Counted from the first letter of the stretch, positions 1 through 8,327 are shown. The stretch is 64,000 nucleotides of DNA from Halobaculum marinum (GCF_029338555.1 NZ_CP119989.1:930001-994000), one strand, 5' to 3'. A program made the numbers and translations. The notes: generated from the letters alone by a model not told the origin.

Positions 1-1064
1 ACGTCGACGCGGCGCCCGAACTCACGTTCGCCCGCAACGTGTTCGTCCCGCTGACGACCGCCTGCCGCTACACCTGCACGTACTGCACGTACTACGACGT
101 GCCCGGCGAGGCGAGCCTCCTATCCCCCGAGGAGGTGCGCGAGCGCTGTCGCGTCGGCGCCGACGCCGGCTGTACGGAGGCGCTGTTCACCTTCGGCGAC
201 AAGCCCGACGACCGCTACACGGCCATCCACGAGCAGTTGGCCGAGTGGGGGTACGACTCCATCGTCGACTACCACGAGCGCGCCTGCGAAATCGCGTTGG
301 AGGAGGGCCTGCTCCCGCACTCGAACCCCGGCGACCTGACCGAGGCGGAGTTCCGCCGCCTGCGCGACGTGAACGCCTCGATGGGCGTGATGCTGGAGAC
401 GACCGCCGACGTCGACGCCCACGCCGGCGGCCGGCGGAAGAGCCCCGGCCAGCGGCTCAACACGATCCGTGCTGCCGGCGAGGCGCGCGTCCCGTTCACC
501 ACGGGCATCCTCGTGGGCATCGGCGAGGACTGGCGCGACCGCGCGGAGTCGCTGCTCGCGATCCGCGAGTTGCACGAGCGGTACGGCCACGTGCAGGAGG
601 TAATCGTCCAGCCGGTCGTCCCCAACGAGCGCTCCGACTTCGACGCCCCGTCGACCGAGACGATGCGCCGCGTGACCGCGATGGCCCGCGCCGCCCTGCC
701 GAGCGAGGTGTCGGTGCAGTCGCCGCCGAACCTCGCGCCCGTCCGCGACCTCCTCGACTGCGGCGTCGACGACCTGGGCGGCGTCTCGCCGGTGACGGAC
801 GACTACATCAACCCAGACTACGCGTGGCCGGCGCTCGACGAACTGCGGGCGGTCGCCGACCACGGCGGCGTCCCCCTGTACGAGCGCCTGCCGACACACG
901 AGCGCTACCTCTCCGCCGAGTACCGACACGAGGCGTTCGAGGAGTCCCGGGCGGCCGCCGGCGACTGGCTCCACGGCCAGATTCCGACCGCACTCGCAAA
1001 CTCCGGCGTCCACGGGGAGCGCTTCCGCGGGGTCGCCCGGCGCGACGGACCGCTCTCTCCGTAA
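1..1064 (+). CDS. cofG: 7,8-didemethyl-8-hydroxy-5-deazariboflavin synthase subunit CofG (5' end outside window)
   Basis: Radical-SAM half of Fo synthase. With CofH it builds the deazaflavin ring of coenzyme F420 from tyrosine and 5-amino-6-ribitylaminouracil. The frame is open from base 3 with no start in view; the GTG at 39 is probably internal, because the residues before it (ELTFARN) fit the family. The radical-SAM cluster motif CRYTCTYC (CX3CX2C) lies at about bases 63-86. It is followed by the CofG-typical YYDVPGE, HSNPGDLT and GILVGIGEDW segments. The C-terminus is complete. Cytosolic. The remaining 341 codons are close to the usual length, so only a short N-terminal piece is missing. 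Confidence 0.95.
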   Translation, partial: VDAAPELTFARNVFVPLTTACRYTCTYCTYYDVPGEASLLSPEEVRERCRVGADAGCTEALFTFGDKPDDRYTAIHEQLAEWGYDSIVDYHERACEIALEEGLLPHSNPGDLTEAEFRRLRDVNASMGVMLETTADVDAHAGGRRKSPGQRLNTIRAAGEARVPFTTGILVGIGEDWRDRAESLLAIRELHERYGHVQEVIVQPVVPNERSDFDAPSTETMRRVTAMARAALPSEVSVQSPPNLAPVRDLLDCGVDDLGGVSPVTDDYINPDYAWPALDELRAVADHGGVPLYERLPTHERYLSAEYRHEAFEESRAAAGDWLHGQIPTALANSGVHGERFRGVARRDGPLSP

Positions 1065-1154
1065 CCGCCGTCTAGACGGCTCCTACTCGCGCCGAACGTC
1101 CGTTCAGGTGGCCAGCAGGTTCTTACCGCGGACAGCCGAACGACCGGCAGACTC

Positions 1155-2048
1155 ATGGCGCAGGTTCTGTTGCAGACGAGCGTCGACGCGCTCGTCGGGA
1201 CGCTCTCCGGCTACGTGACGAACGTCATCGGCTTCGTCGTCGGCTTCGTCCTCACCTACCTGATCGGCAAGTTCGCGATCGTTCCGCTGGTCCGCCGCGT
1301 GCTGGAGCGGCGCGGCTTCGACCGAACCGTGTTGAGCCTCCTCGACAGCGTGCTGGCGGCGCTCGTGGTCGTGCTCGCGATCTCGATCGGGTTCATGGCC
1401 GCGGGCTTCCCTCGGTTCCTGACGGCCGCCGCGACGCTCGGGGGCGCGCTCGCGTTGGCGATCGGGTTCGCCGCACAGGACCTCATCGGCAACTTCGTCG
1501 CGGGGGTGTTCATCATCAAGGACAAGCCGTTCGAGGTGGGCGACTGGATCGAGTGGAACGACAACAGTGGGCGCGTCGAGGACATCGACCTGCGAGTCTC
1601 GCGCGTCCGGACGTTCGACAACGAGCGGATCACCGTCCCCAACGGCGAGTTGGCGAACAACGCCGTCACCAACCCCGTCGCCTACGACACGCTCCGCCAG
1701 AAGTTCGTGTTCGGAATCGGCTACGACGACGACATCGACCAGGCGACCGACGCCATCGTCGAGGAGGCCGAGTCGGTCAGCGGCATCCTCGACGACCCCG
1801 CGCCGTCGGTCCGCGTCACCGAGTTGGGCGACTCGGCGGTCGGCCTCCAGAGCCGATTCTGGATCGACCAGCCGGACCGCGCGGACTTCGTGAAGACTCG
1901 CTCGCAGTACGTGCAAGCCGTGAAGGAGCGCTTCGACGAGGAGGGGATCGATATGCCGTACGTCCACCGCCAACTCACCGGCGAGGTGGAGGTGCTGGAG
2001 TCCGTCGCCGAGCAGACGGTCTCGGCGGACGGCGGCGCCGACGAGTAA
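1155..2048 (+). CDS. MscS-family mechanosensitive ion channel
   Basis: Small-conductance mechanosensitive channel that releases solutes on hypo-osmotic shock, a plausible need in a halophile. The 297 residues begin with three hydrophobic segments (about 18-42, 68-90 and 94-115). The third runs into the Gly/Ala-rich pore helix and the MscS signature GFAAQDLIGNFVAGVFI, followed by KPFEVGDWIEW at the start of the beta domain. A hydrophilic alpha/beta C-terminal domain follows, with NGELANNAVTNP in the expected place. The ATG at 1155 places the first hydrophobic segment as expected. The gene stands alone between cofG and the prenyltransferase gene. Confidence 0.93.
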   Translation: MAQVLLQTSVDALVGTLSGYVTNVIGFVVGFVLTYLIGKFAIVPLVRRVLERRGFDRTVLSLLDSVLAALVVVLAISIGFMAAGFPRFLTAAATLGGALALAIGFAAQDLIGNFVAGVFIIKDKPFEVGDWIEWNDNSGRVEDIDLRVSRVRTFDNERITVPNGELANNAVTNPVAYDTLRQKFVFGIGYDDDIDQATDAIVEEAESVSGILDDPAPSVRVTELGDSAVGLQSRFWIDQPDRADFVKTRSQYVQAVKERFDEEGIDMPYVHRQLTGEVEVLESVAEQTVSADGGADE

Positions 2049-2177
2049 CCGCGCCCCGACTGCGCGCTCGACCGGATCTGCCGCTCGGGTGCGCTCGGAC
2101 GCGTTCGACTGTCTCGGCTGGTCCCACGCCGGTGAGGGTCACAAGACACATAGCCCTCCGCTGACTGATAACTCGTA

Positions 2178-3125
2178 GTGACCCTCCGATCGCGTGTCCG
2201 CTCGCTGGTCGACAGCGCCTACGAGCGCGTGCTCCACCACGAGATCGGGAACGGCCCCGACCACGTCGCGATCATCCAGGACGGCAACCGACGCTACGCC
2301 CGTCGCCACGGCGACGAGGCGCCCGACGGCCACCGCGCCGGCGCCGACACGACCGAACAGGTGCTCGACTGGTGTGCGGACCTGGGCGTCGAGGAGTTGA
2401 CGCTGTACGCGTTCTCGACAGAGAACTTCGACCGCCCACCCGAGGAACTAAAGCCGTTGTTCGACCTCCTTGAGAGGAAGCTCCGGGAGTTCGCCGACGC
2501 CGACCGCGTCCACGAGCAGGGCGTCTGCATCCGGGCGCTCGGGGAGGTCGACCGCCTCCCAGAGCGCGTCCGCGAGGCGGTCGACTACGCCGAGGCGCGC
2601 ACCGCCGACTACGACGCGTTCACGCTCAACATCGCGCTGGCGTACGGCGGGCGCAACGAACTGCTCGGGGCGGTCCGCGCGGTCGCCCGCGACGTGGCCG
2701 ACGGGACGCTGGCGGCCGATGACGTCGGCGTCGAAGAGGTCGAGTCGCGCCTGTACCGCCGGCCCGTGCGCGACGTCGACCTCATCATCCGCACCGGCGG
2801 CGACGAGCGCACCTCCAACTTCCTCCCGTGGCACGCCAACGGCAACGAGGCGGCGGCGTACTTCTGCTCGCCGTACTGGCCGGAGTTCTCGAAGGTGGAC
2901 TTCCTGCGCTCCATCCGCACCTACGAGGCGCGCGAGGAGTCGTGGCGCCGCGCCCGGGCCAAGCGGGCGGCGGCGCTCGTGCGGGCGCTCGCGGAGGTCG
3001 AACTCGACGAGGCCCGCGCGGTGGCCGGGCGACTGCGCGACCGCCTGCCGGGGGAGACGAGCGCGGCAGACCTCGACGAGGCGCTGGAGGCGGGCGGCAC
3101 CGGGACAGGGGAGACGGCCGACTGA
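2178..3125 (+). CDS. uppS: cis-prenyltransferase, catalytic-type subunit (UppS family)
   Basis: Long-chain cis-polyprenyl diphosphate synthase that makes the precursor of the lipid carrier (dolichol-type in archaea) for S-layer and other glycosylation. Family motifs in order: HVAIIQDGNRRYA with the catalytic Asp at about residue 35, GHRAGA, LYAFSTENFDRPPEEL, NIALAYGGRNEL, and RTGGDERTSNFLPW near residue 207. The 315-residue length is longer than the bacterial enzyme because of an acidic, Ala-rich tail of about 60 residues. The RxG motif (RRFGG in bacterial homodimers), which completes the active site, is not visible: the matching stretch reads YEAREESWRRARAKR. A GTG start at 2178 fits the family N-terminus. 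It converges on a second UppS-like gene (3347-3955) that has the reciprocal motif set, suggesting a heteromeric enzyme. Confidence 0.9.
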   Translation: MTLRSRVRSLVDSAYERVLHHEIGNGPDHVAIIQDGNRRYARRHGDEAPDGHRAGADTTEQVLDWCADLGVEELTLYAFSTENFDRPPEELKPLFDLLERKLREFADADRVHEQGVCIRALGEVDRLPERVREAVDYAEARTADYDAFTLNIALAYGGRNELLGAVRAVARDVADGTLAADDVGVEEVESRLYRRPVRDVDLIIRTGGDERTSNFLPWHANGNEAAAYFCSPYWPEFSKVDFLRSIRTYEAREESWRRARAKRAAALVRALAEVELDEARAVAGRLRDRLPGETSAADLDEALEAGGTGTGETAD

Positions 3126-3137
3126 CTCTGCGGCGCT

Positions 3138-3299
3138 TCACTCCGTGACGACGGCGTAGCCGACGAGCAGCGTGCCGACCCCCGCGAGGAGGCCCGACAA
3201 CAGCGGGCCCGCGTCCGTCGTCGCCGCGTGTTGGAACACGACGACGCCGAGGATGGTCGACTGGAGGCCGGCGGCGGCGAGGCGTGTCGCAGTGTCCAT
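3138..3299 (-). CDS. small two-helix membrane protein, unknown function
   Basis: A 53-residue product with two hydrophobic stretches, roughly residues 10-24 and 32-50, joined by a short polar turn containing HAATTDAGP. The ATG at 3299 and the stop at 3138 leave it exactly between the two cis-prenyltransferase-like genes, on the same strand as the second. I do not recognise a named family with certainty; it resembles the many very small haloarchaeal membrane proteins. The position makes a membrane-anchoring role for the neighbouring prenyltransferases conceivable, but that is inference only. Confidence 0.6.
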   Translation of the reverse strand: MDTATRLAAAGLQSTILGVVVFQHAATTDAGPLLSGLLAGVGTLLVGYAVVTE

Positions 3300-3346
3300 A
3301 CACGCCGAGGTGGGCGCGCTGACAAGTACCGTTCGGCTCCGCCGTG

Positions 3347-3955
3347 CTACCGTCCGAAGCGACGTTGGCGGTTCTGGTAGTCGAGCACCGCCCGGAGGTA
3401 GTCGCGCTTGCGGAAGTCGCGCCAGTTCACGTCGGTGAAGTACAGCTCCGAGTACACCGACTGCCAGATGAGGAAGTCCGAGAGCCGCTCGGCACCCGTC
3501 TTGATCACCAGGTCCGGCTCTTCGGGGAAGATCAGTCGCTCTTCGATGTCGGTCTCCTCGATGGCGTCGGGGTCGAGGTCGCCGGCCTCGACGGCGGCGG
3601 CAATCTCCCGGACGGCGTCGGCGAACTCTCGCTTGCCGCCGAGCCCGATGTTCACCCGCACCGGCGCGTCGGCGCGGGCGGTGTCGGCGGGCGTCCGGAC
3701 GGCGACCGCGTGCGGCGCGTCGATGTCGGCGAGTTCGCGGGCGAGGGTGTCGACGACCGCCTCGTCGAGCACGGAGACGGAGACGGTGACGCGCTCGGCG
3801 CCAAACTCGAAGGCCCACGCGAGGAACGACTCCAGCGTGTCGTAGGCGCCCTGCTCCAGCAGGTCGCGTTCGGTGATGACGAGCGCGACGTGGGCGGGCG
3901 GCTCGCCCTCGTTGCGGCGGTGGCGCAGCGCGAGGTAGGCGTCGTACAGTCCCAC
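3347..3955 (-). CDS. UppS-like protein lacking DGN motif but carrying C-terminal RxG (NgBR/Nus1-like partner candidate)
   Basis: A 202-residue member of the cis-prenyltransferase fold. The segment that should read HVA..DGNxR reads HVALVITERDLLEQGAY, so the catalytic Asp and the phosphate-binding loop are lost. The SxENF region is also missing. The C-terminal half is well kept: VNIGLGGKREF, VIKTGAERLSDFLIWQ, SELYFTDVNWRDF, and a final NRQRRFGR containing RxG. In eukaryotic cis-prenyltransferases the non-catalytic subunit (NgBR/Nus1) has exactly this pattern, and its RxG completes the partner's active site. The GTG at 3955 is chosen because VGLYDAYLALRHRR matches a natural N-terminus. Likely partner: the gene at 2178-3125. 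Confidence 0.82.
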   Translation of the reverse strand: MGLYDAYLALRHRRNEGEPPAHVALVITERDLLEQGAYDTLESFLAWAFEFGAERVTVSVSVLDEAVVDTLARELADIDAPHAVAVRTPADTARADAPVRVNIGLGGKREFADAVREIAAAVEAGDLDPDAIEETDIEERLIFPEEPDLVIKTGAERLSDFLIWQSVYSELYFTDVNWRDFRKRDYLRAVLDYQNRQRRFGR

Positions 3956-4081
3956 GGGTCGCCCGGAGGTGGACCGCCGGCGGGTGAAAGCGTTACGTTC
4001 GGGCCACCGCAGAGCGGTCTCGCGCCGCTCGCGTGCGGCCGTCCCGAGACGGTTAAGTGTGCGTCGCGGAAAACACCCGCC

Positions 4082-5566
4082 GTGAGACACCGACTCCGGC
4101 GCGCGGGGGCGTTCGCGGTCGTCGCCTCCGCGGTGCTCGCCGCGCCGGCGTTGGGCCGGGCCGCCGCCGTGCCGTTCGCCGCGGTCGCCGTCCTCGCGGC
4201 GTTCGTCGTCGACGAGGGCCGGTTCTTCGACCTGTTCGCGCAGCCGGGCGACTACGAGGACCGTCGGCTCAACGGCCTCGCCGGCTTCGCGCTCGCGGCG
4301 ACCGCCCTCGGCGTGTTGACCGCGCTCCCGCAGGCGCCGATGCCGACGACGGTGTACGCCGCCGCCGTCCTCACGCTGGCGTACGGCGTGCTCGGCCGGG
4401 AGTTCGTCCGCGAGTCGACGAGCGACGAGTTCGCCACCACGACGGCGTTCACCGTCGTCGCCTTCGTCGCCGCGACGCTCGGTCAGGTCGCCGTCGCGGT
4501 CGCCGGCGACGCCTTCGACCCCGCGGAAGTCCCCGCGTACGTGTTCCTCGCGGCGACAGCGGCGCTGGTCGCCGCCCTCCTCCGTTCGGTGCTGTTCCCC
4601 CGCGACGACCCCATCGTGATGGTGTCGGTCGGCTTCCTCCTGTGGCTGCTGTCGGCGCTCGTCGCCGCCGGCGGCGTCGCGGTCACGCCGACGCTCGTTG
4701 CCGCCGGCCTCGCCGTCACGGTGGGGCTCGGCATCGTCTCGTACGTACTCCAGACCGCCTCCGTGTCGGGGATGCTCACCGGCGTCCTGCTCGGCTTCAT
4801 GACGGTCGTGCTCGGCGGGTTCGGCTGGTTCGCGGTGCTCATCTCCTTCTTCGCAATCGGCGGGCTGGCGGCGAAGTTCCGCTTCGAGGAGAAGGACGCC
4901 CGCGGCGTCGCCGAGGGCAACGACGGCGCTCGCGGCGCGGGCAACGTGCTCGGTAACTCCGGCGTCGCCCTGTTGGCGGTCACCGCCTACGCCGCCGCCC
5001 GCGCGGTCGTCCCCGACACGACGGTGGTGACCCTGCTGGCGTTCGCGTTCGCCGGGTCGGTCGCCGCCGCGATGGCGGACACGCTCTCCTCGGAGTTCGG
5101 CGGCCTGTTCGACTCTCCGCGGCTCGTCACCACCCTGCGCCCCGTCGAACCCGGCACCGACGGCGCGGTTACCTGGCAAGGCGAGGTCGCCGGACTGGCG
5201 GGCGCGGCGCTGGTCGCCCTCATCGCGGCGCTCGCCATGCCGCTGGGAACCGGGGTCGTCCCGACGCCGGGCGTGTCCGTGGGGGCGACGGGTGGGTCGG
5301 TCCTGCCCGTCCTCGTCGCGGTCGCCGGCGCGGGGTTCGTCGGCATGACCGTCGACAGCCTGCTGGGTGCGACCGTCGAGGGTGACGAACTCGGGAACCA
5401 GGCGGTGAACACGCTCGCGACCCTCTCGGGGGCGGTCGCGGGCGTCGCGCTCGCGCTCCTCGTCGGCGCCACCCCCCTTCCGTCGTCGTCGGCGCTCACG
5501 GGACTCGCGAACGCATTCGCGCTCCTCGAACCGGCGTACTGGACGCTCCTGGCACTCGTGGCGTGA
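4082..5566 (+). CDS. DUF92 family integral membrane protein (prenyl-phosphate kinase-like)
   Basis: A 494-residue polytopic membrane protein. About ten or more hydrophobic segments fill most of the chain, with DUF92-typical stretches KFRFEEKDARGVAEGNDGAR, GAGNVLGNSGVALLAV, DTLSSEFGG and the Gly/Asp-rich GFVGMTVDSLLGATVEG. DUF92 contains the plant plastid phytyl-phosphate kinase VTE6, so a CTP-dependent kinase acting on an isoprenoid phosphate is plausible; the exact substrate is unknown. The GTG at 4082 lies about 27 bases after GGTTAAGTG, a good leaderless promoter spacing. It is divergent from the UppS-like gene and overlaps the following acetyltransferase by four bases (GTGA). Confidence 0.85.
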   Translation: MRHRLRRAGAFAVVASAVLAAPALGRAAAVPFAAVAVLAAFVVDEGRFFDLFAQPGDYEDRRLNGLAGFALAATALGVLTALPQAPMPTTVYAAAVLTLAYGVLGREFVRESTSDEFATTTAFTVVAFVAATLGQVAVAVAGDAFDPAEVPAYVFLAATAALVAALLRSVLFPRDDPIVMVSVGFLLWLLSALVAAGGVAVTPTLVAAGLAVTVGLGIVSYVLQTASVSGMLTGVLLGFMTVVLGGFGWFAVLISFFAIGGLAAKFRFEEKDARGVAEGNDGARGAGNVLGNSGVALLAVTAYAAARAVVPDTTVVTLLAFAFAGSVAAAMADTLSSEFGGLFDSPRLVTTLRPVEPGTDGAVTWQGEVAGLAGAALVALIAALAMPLGTGVVPTPGVSVGATGGSVLPVLVAVAGAGFVGMTVDSLLGATVEGDELGNQAVNTLATLSGAVAGVALALLVGATPLPSSSALTGLANAFALLEPAYWTLLALVA

Positions 5567-6033
5567 CCGTCCGCGTCGGCCACCCGACTGACGAACCCGC
5601 CCTCCGCGTCCTCCAAGCACACCTCCGCGAGCCCAGTCCGACGCTCCTCGCGCACGGCCTCCGAGACGGTGGCGTCCTCGTCGACGAGGCGACCGTCGAC
5701 GGCGACGACGGGAGGGTCGGTGGCGACGGCGGAGCGACCGGCGACCCCACGGCGACCGTCCCGGTCGGCTACCTCCTCGCGGTCGACGGCGACGGCACCC
5801 ACGTCGCCGAACTCGTCGTCCACCCGGCCCGCCGCCGAGAGGGGCGGGCGACGGCGCTGTTCGACCGACTGTTCGAGCGGACGACCGGTCCGGTGACGCT
5901 GCTGGTCGCCGCCGACAACGACCCGGCGCGACGGCTGTACGCCGACTTGGGGTTCCACCGTGTGGAACGGCGCCCGGGGTTCTACGACGACGGAACGGAC
6001 GCGCTCCTGTTGGCCCGAGACGTGGCCCCGTAG
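5563..6033 (+). CDS. GNAT family N-acetyltransferase
   Basis: A 156-residue acetyl-CoA-dependent acyltransferase. It has the GNAT core: an N-terminal HPTDEPALRVLQAHL helix, AELVVHPARRREGRATALF (the acetyl-CoA pyrophosphate-binding RxxGxA loop) and the C-terminal NDPARRLYADLGFHRVERR with the conserved Tyr and GF. The GTG start overlaps the stop of the DUF92 gene (GTGA), so the two are probably translationally coupled. The substrate cannot be told from the sequence; proteins (ribosomal-type N-termini) or small amines are both possible. Confidence 0.85.
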   Translation: MTVRVGHPTDEPALRVLQAHLREPSPTLLAHGLRDGGVLVDEATVDGDDGRVGGDGGATGDPTATVPVGYLLAVDGDGTHVAELVVHPARRREGRATALFDRLFERTTGPVTLLVAADNDPARRLYADLGFHRVERRPGFYDDGTDALLLARDVAP

Positions 6034-6711
6034 TCAGGCCGACGAGCGGTAGTGTCGGTACGCGGGGCCGACGAGGAGGAGGAGTCCGGCGAGCCCCGCC
6101 GCCGCGACGAGTCGCAGGTCGAACACCCCCGAGAGGCCGACGGCGGCGACGCGCCCGGCGGAGGCGCCCGCGACGGTGCCGGCGACCGCCCACGGCAACT
6201 CGCCGATGGCGCTCCCGACGACGAACGGGACGGTTCGGACGCCGGCCAGCCCCGCCGCGACGGAGATGGCGTCCGAGGGGAGCGGCAGCAGCCGCGAGGC
6301 GGCGATGGAGCGCGTGCCGCCGGCGACGGAGACGGCCCGCTCGCCGGCGCCGACGACGCGCCCGAGCACCTCGCTCGCGCGCCCCCGACCGAGCGAGACC
6401 GCGAGGTCGCCGTCGGCGTCGCGCCCCCGGCGGGCGATCAGGTACGGCGGCACGGAGGTCGCGACCATCAACGCGAGCGACAGGGGCGCCGCCGCGAGGC
6501 CGAAGCCGTAGCCCGCGACGACGGCGACCAGCGTCACCGGCCACGCGAGGAACGGGCGCACGACCACCAGCACCACGAGCACGGCGAGCAGCCGCAGGGG
6601 GTCGGCGGCGACCCACGCGAGTCGCTCTAACACGGCCGCCGGCGACGTGAGGAGGGCGGCGACGGCGACCGCGACGACCACGAGACCGCCGGCGAGGACG
6701 CGACGCTTCAC
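6034..6711 (-). CDS. VTT-domain (TVP38/DedA-like) membrane protein
   Basis: A 225-residue membrane protein with about five hydrophobic segments and the SNARE-associated/VTT pattern. The middle holds a re-entrant-type stretch RPFLAWPVTLVAVVAGYGFG, followed by SRLLPLPSDAISVAAGLAGVRTVPF, the conserved R..P.P....AGL element. DedA/VTT proteins are now linked to transbilayer movement of lipids, including undecaprenyl phosphate in bacteria. That makes its position beside cis-prenyltransferase genes noteworthy. The GTG at 6711 is preferred to upstream starts because CTTATT, a TATA-like element on this strand, lies about 27 bases before it. It converges with the acetyltransferase gene. Confidence 0.82.
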   Translation of the reverse strand: MKRRVLAGGLVVVAVAVAALLTSPAAVLERLAWVAADPLRLLAVLVVLVVVRPFLAWPVTLVAVVAGYGFGLAAAPLSLALMVATSVPPYLIARRGRDADGDLAVSLGRGRASEVLGRVVGAGERAVSVAGGTRSIAASRLLPLPSDAISVAAGLAGVRTVPFVVGSAIGELPWAVAGTVAGASAGRVAAVGLSGVFDLRLVAAAGLAGLLLLVGPAYRHYRSSA

Positions 6712-6833
6712 GCAGGTGATGCGTCCGTCGGCGGAATAAGGAGCGCGGTCGCGGACGAGCCCGGACGCGACGGTCGCGGCTTCGAACGGGGTCTCGGGAG
6801 GCTTAAGCGGCGCCGCGGGCAACTCACGGCGAC

Positions 6834-7220
6834 GTGGCCCCCGACGACGCACGCACGCGCAGCCGCGCCGAGAAAGTCGCCCTCGGCGTGGAACTGCTCG
6901 AACACCTGGAGGACGAGGAACTGCCGCTCCCCGACCTGCTCGACCGACTGGAGACGGTGACGCAGAGTCCGGCGGTCACCCGCGAGGTGCTGGAGGAGGC
7001 CGAGCGTCGCGGCGTCATCGAACGCGAGGACGCCGTCGTGCGCGTCCACGGCTCCGGGTTCGTCCGGTTCGACTCGCAGGTGGTCACTCGCGAGGGGGAG
7101 TTCTCCTGTCGCCGCTGTGGCGCAGGGATCACGACCGGCCACTTCGTCCGGTTCGACGCCGGCGAACTCGGGCCGTTCGGCTCCTCGTGTATCCGGAAAG
7201 TGACGGGTCGCGAGACGTAG
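6834..7220 (+). CDS. conserved haloarchaeal protein, DUF5830-like, possible zinc site
   Basis: A 128-residue soluble protein. The N-terminal 70 residues are helical and charged, resembling a winged-helix fold (ELLEHLEDEELPLPDLLDRL, then AVTREVLEEAERRGVIERE). The C-terminal part carries SCRRCGAGITTGHF and GPFGSSCIRKVTGRE: a CxxC, a His and a further Cys, enough for one metal site. It looks like the family I know as DUF5830 (name from memory). GTG at 6834 follows GGCTTAAG by the usual promoter distance. It is divergent from the VTT gene. The function is unknown; a small DNA- or RNA-binding role is a guess. Confidence 0.75.
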   Translation: MAPDDARTRSRAEKVALGVELLEHLEDEELPLPDLLDRLETVTQSPAVTREVLEEAERRGVIEREDAVVRVHGSGFVRFDSQVVTREGEFSCRRCGAGITTGHFVRFDAGELGPFGSSCIRKVTGRET

Positions 7221-7262
7221 GCGAGCGTCGCGCCGCGAACGCGTGTCGGGGTCGCTCCCAGT

Positions 7263-8327
7263 TCAGCGGCCGCGACGCAGTTCCGCGATGAGCTGTTCGA
7301 CGAGGTCGTTCTGCCGTTCCAACTGTCGAGCCTGCTGCTCGACCGTCTCACGCAGCGCCGCGACCTCCTCGGCGACGTCGTCGGTCGGCTCGGCGGGTTC
7401 GAAGCCGCTGTCGCCGAAGGCGTCCTCGTCCGGCGCCGCGTCGGCCCCAGTCGCGGCGACGGTGCCCTCGTCGTGCTCCGGGCGGAGTTCCGCGGCGGCC
7501 GCGGCGCCCCCGGCCGACCCGCCCGCGGTCGTCGACCGCTCTGCGTCGGTCGCCGACTCGTCGGTCAGCGGGTCCTCGCGGGTCCCGGCGTCGGTGTCGA
7601 CCTCCGCGGGGTCGGCCGACAGCGGGTCGGGGCCGTCGCCGAAGTCGGTGTTGTCGGTGGTTGCGGCCTCCTCCTCCTCGCCGTCGGCCTCCGCCGAGAG
7701 CGCGCGGAACGCCTCCAGCGAGTCGACGTCGTAGTGGGTGAGGATGGCGTTCGTGATCCGGGTTCGGATCTCCTGTGCGCTGTCGCTCGGCGCCTTGAAC
7801 CGTTCGTGGCGACCGTTGGCCGTGAGGACGACCGAGGTGGCGACGCTCCCCTCCTCGAAGTCGAGGTCGCTCACGTCGTCGTAGTGGAACTCCTCGTAGT
7901 CGTCGTCCCACACCGCCGCGCCGACGTGTTTCACGATGCGCGCGGAGGTGACGACGAGCGTCAACTCCGAGAAGCGGAAGGTGCGCTCGACCGTCTCGCC
8001 CGGTTCGGTGATGCCCGACGCCGAGAGCACGCCCGCGAGGACGGGGTGGAGCACGTCGTCGAGCGAGCCGCGCGGCACGGTGAACGACTGGTCGTCGTCG
8101 AGGCCGTACTCCAGCGTGAACTTCGCTTTCCGGCGCGACTCGGAGACGGCGACGCGTTCGGCTTCGTGGGAGTACTCGGAGACGGACTCGTCGGAGAGCA
8201 GCCCCTCGGCGCGGTAGATCAGGGTGCGGGTCGGGGTGACGAACAGTTCGTCGTCCCCGCCGAGGCGGACGCGGGCGACGGGGTCCTCGCCGCCCAGCTC
8301 CCCCCGGACCAGTTCCGGCAAACTCAT
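7263..8327 (-). CDS. conserved haloarchaeal protein with PH-like repeats and C-terminal coiled coil
   Basis: A 354-residue cytosolic protein. The first 210 residues look like two related beta-rich modules: FVTPTRTLIYRAEGLLSDESV, then LVVTSARIVKHVGAAVWDDDY with a following FHYDDVSDLDFEEGSV. These are typical of PH-like domains found in short archaeal and bacterial proteins. Residues 215-310 are a low-complexity Asp/Glu/Ala/Thr-rich linker. The last 45 residues (EEVAALRETVEQQARQLERQ and on) form a clear coiled coil, so it probably oligomerises. I think this is the DUF7115 type but am not sure. The ATG at 8327 is the only sensible start. Confidence 0.75.
   Translation of the reverse strand: MSLPELVRGELGGEDPVARVRLGGDDELFVTPTRTLIYRAEGLLSDESVSEYSHEAERVAVSESRRKAKFTLEYGLDDDQSFTVPRGSLDDVLHPVLAGVLSASGITEPGETVERTFRFSELTLVVTSARIVKHVGAAVWDDDYEEFHYDDVSDLDFEEGSVATSVVLTANGRHERFKAPSDSAQEIRTRITNAILTHYDVDSLEAFRALSAEADGEEEEAATTDNTDFGDGPDPLSADPAEVDTDAGTREDPLTDESATDAERSTTAGGSAGGAAAAAELRPEHDEGTVAATGADAAPDEDAFGDSGFEPAEPTDDVAEEVAALRETVEQQARQLERQNDLVEQLIAELRRGR

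Noticed and set aside
39-1064. Treating the GTG at 39 as the start of cofG
   Set aside because: In-frame codons from base 3 encode ELTFARN, matching the sequence that precedes VPLTTACRYTC in the family, so the true start lies outside the window.
3347-6616. A 1089-codon open frame on the minus strand across the DUF92 and GNAT genes
   Set aside because: Only its last 203 codons (the UppS-like gene) are protein-like. The rest is Arg/Gly/Pro-rich, the usual antisense artefact of very G+C-rich coding DNA, and it opposes well-supported genes.
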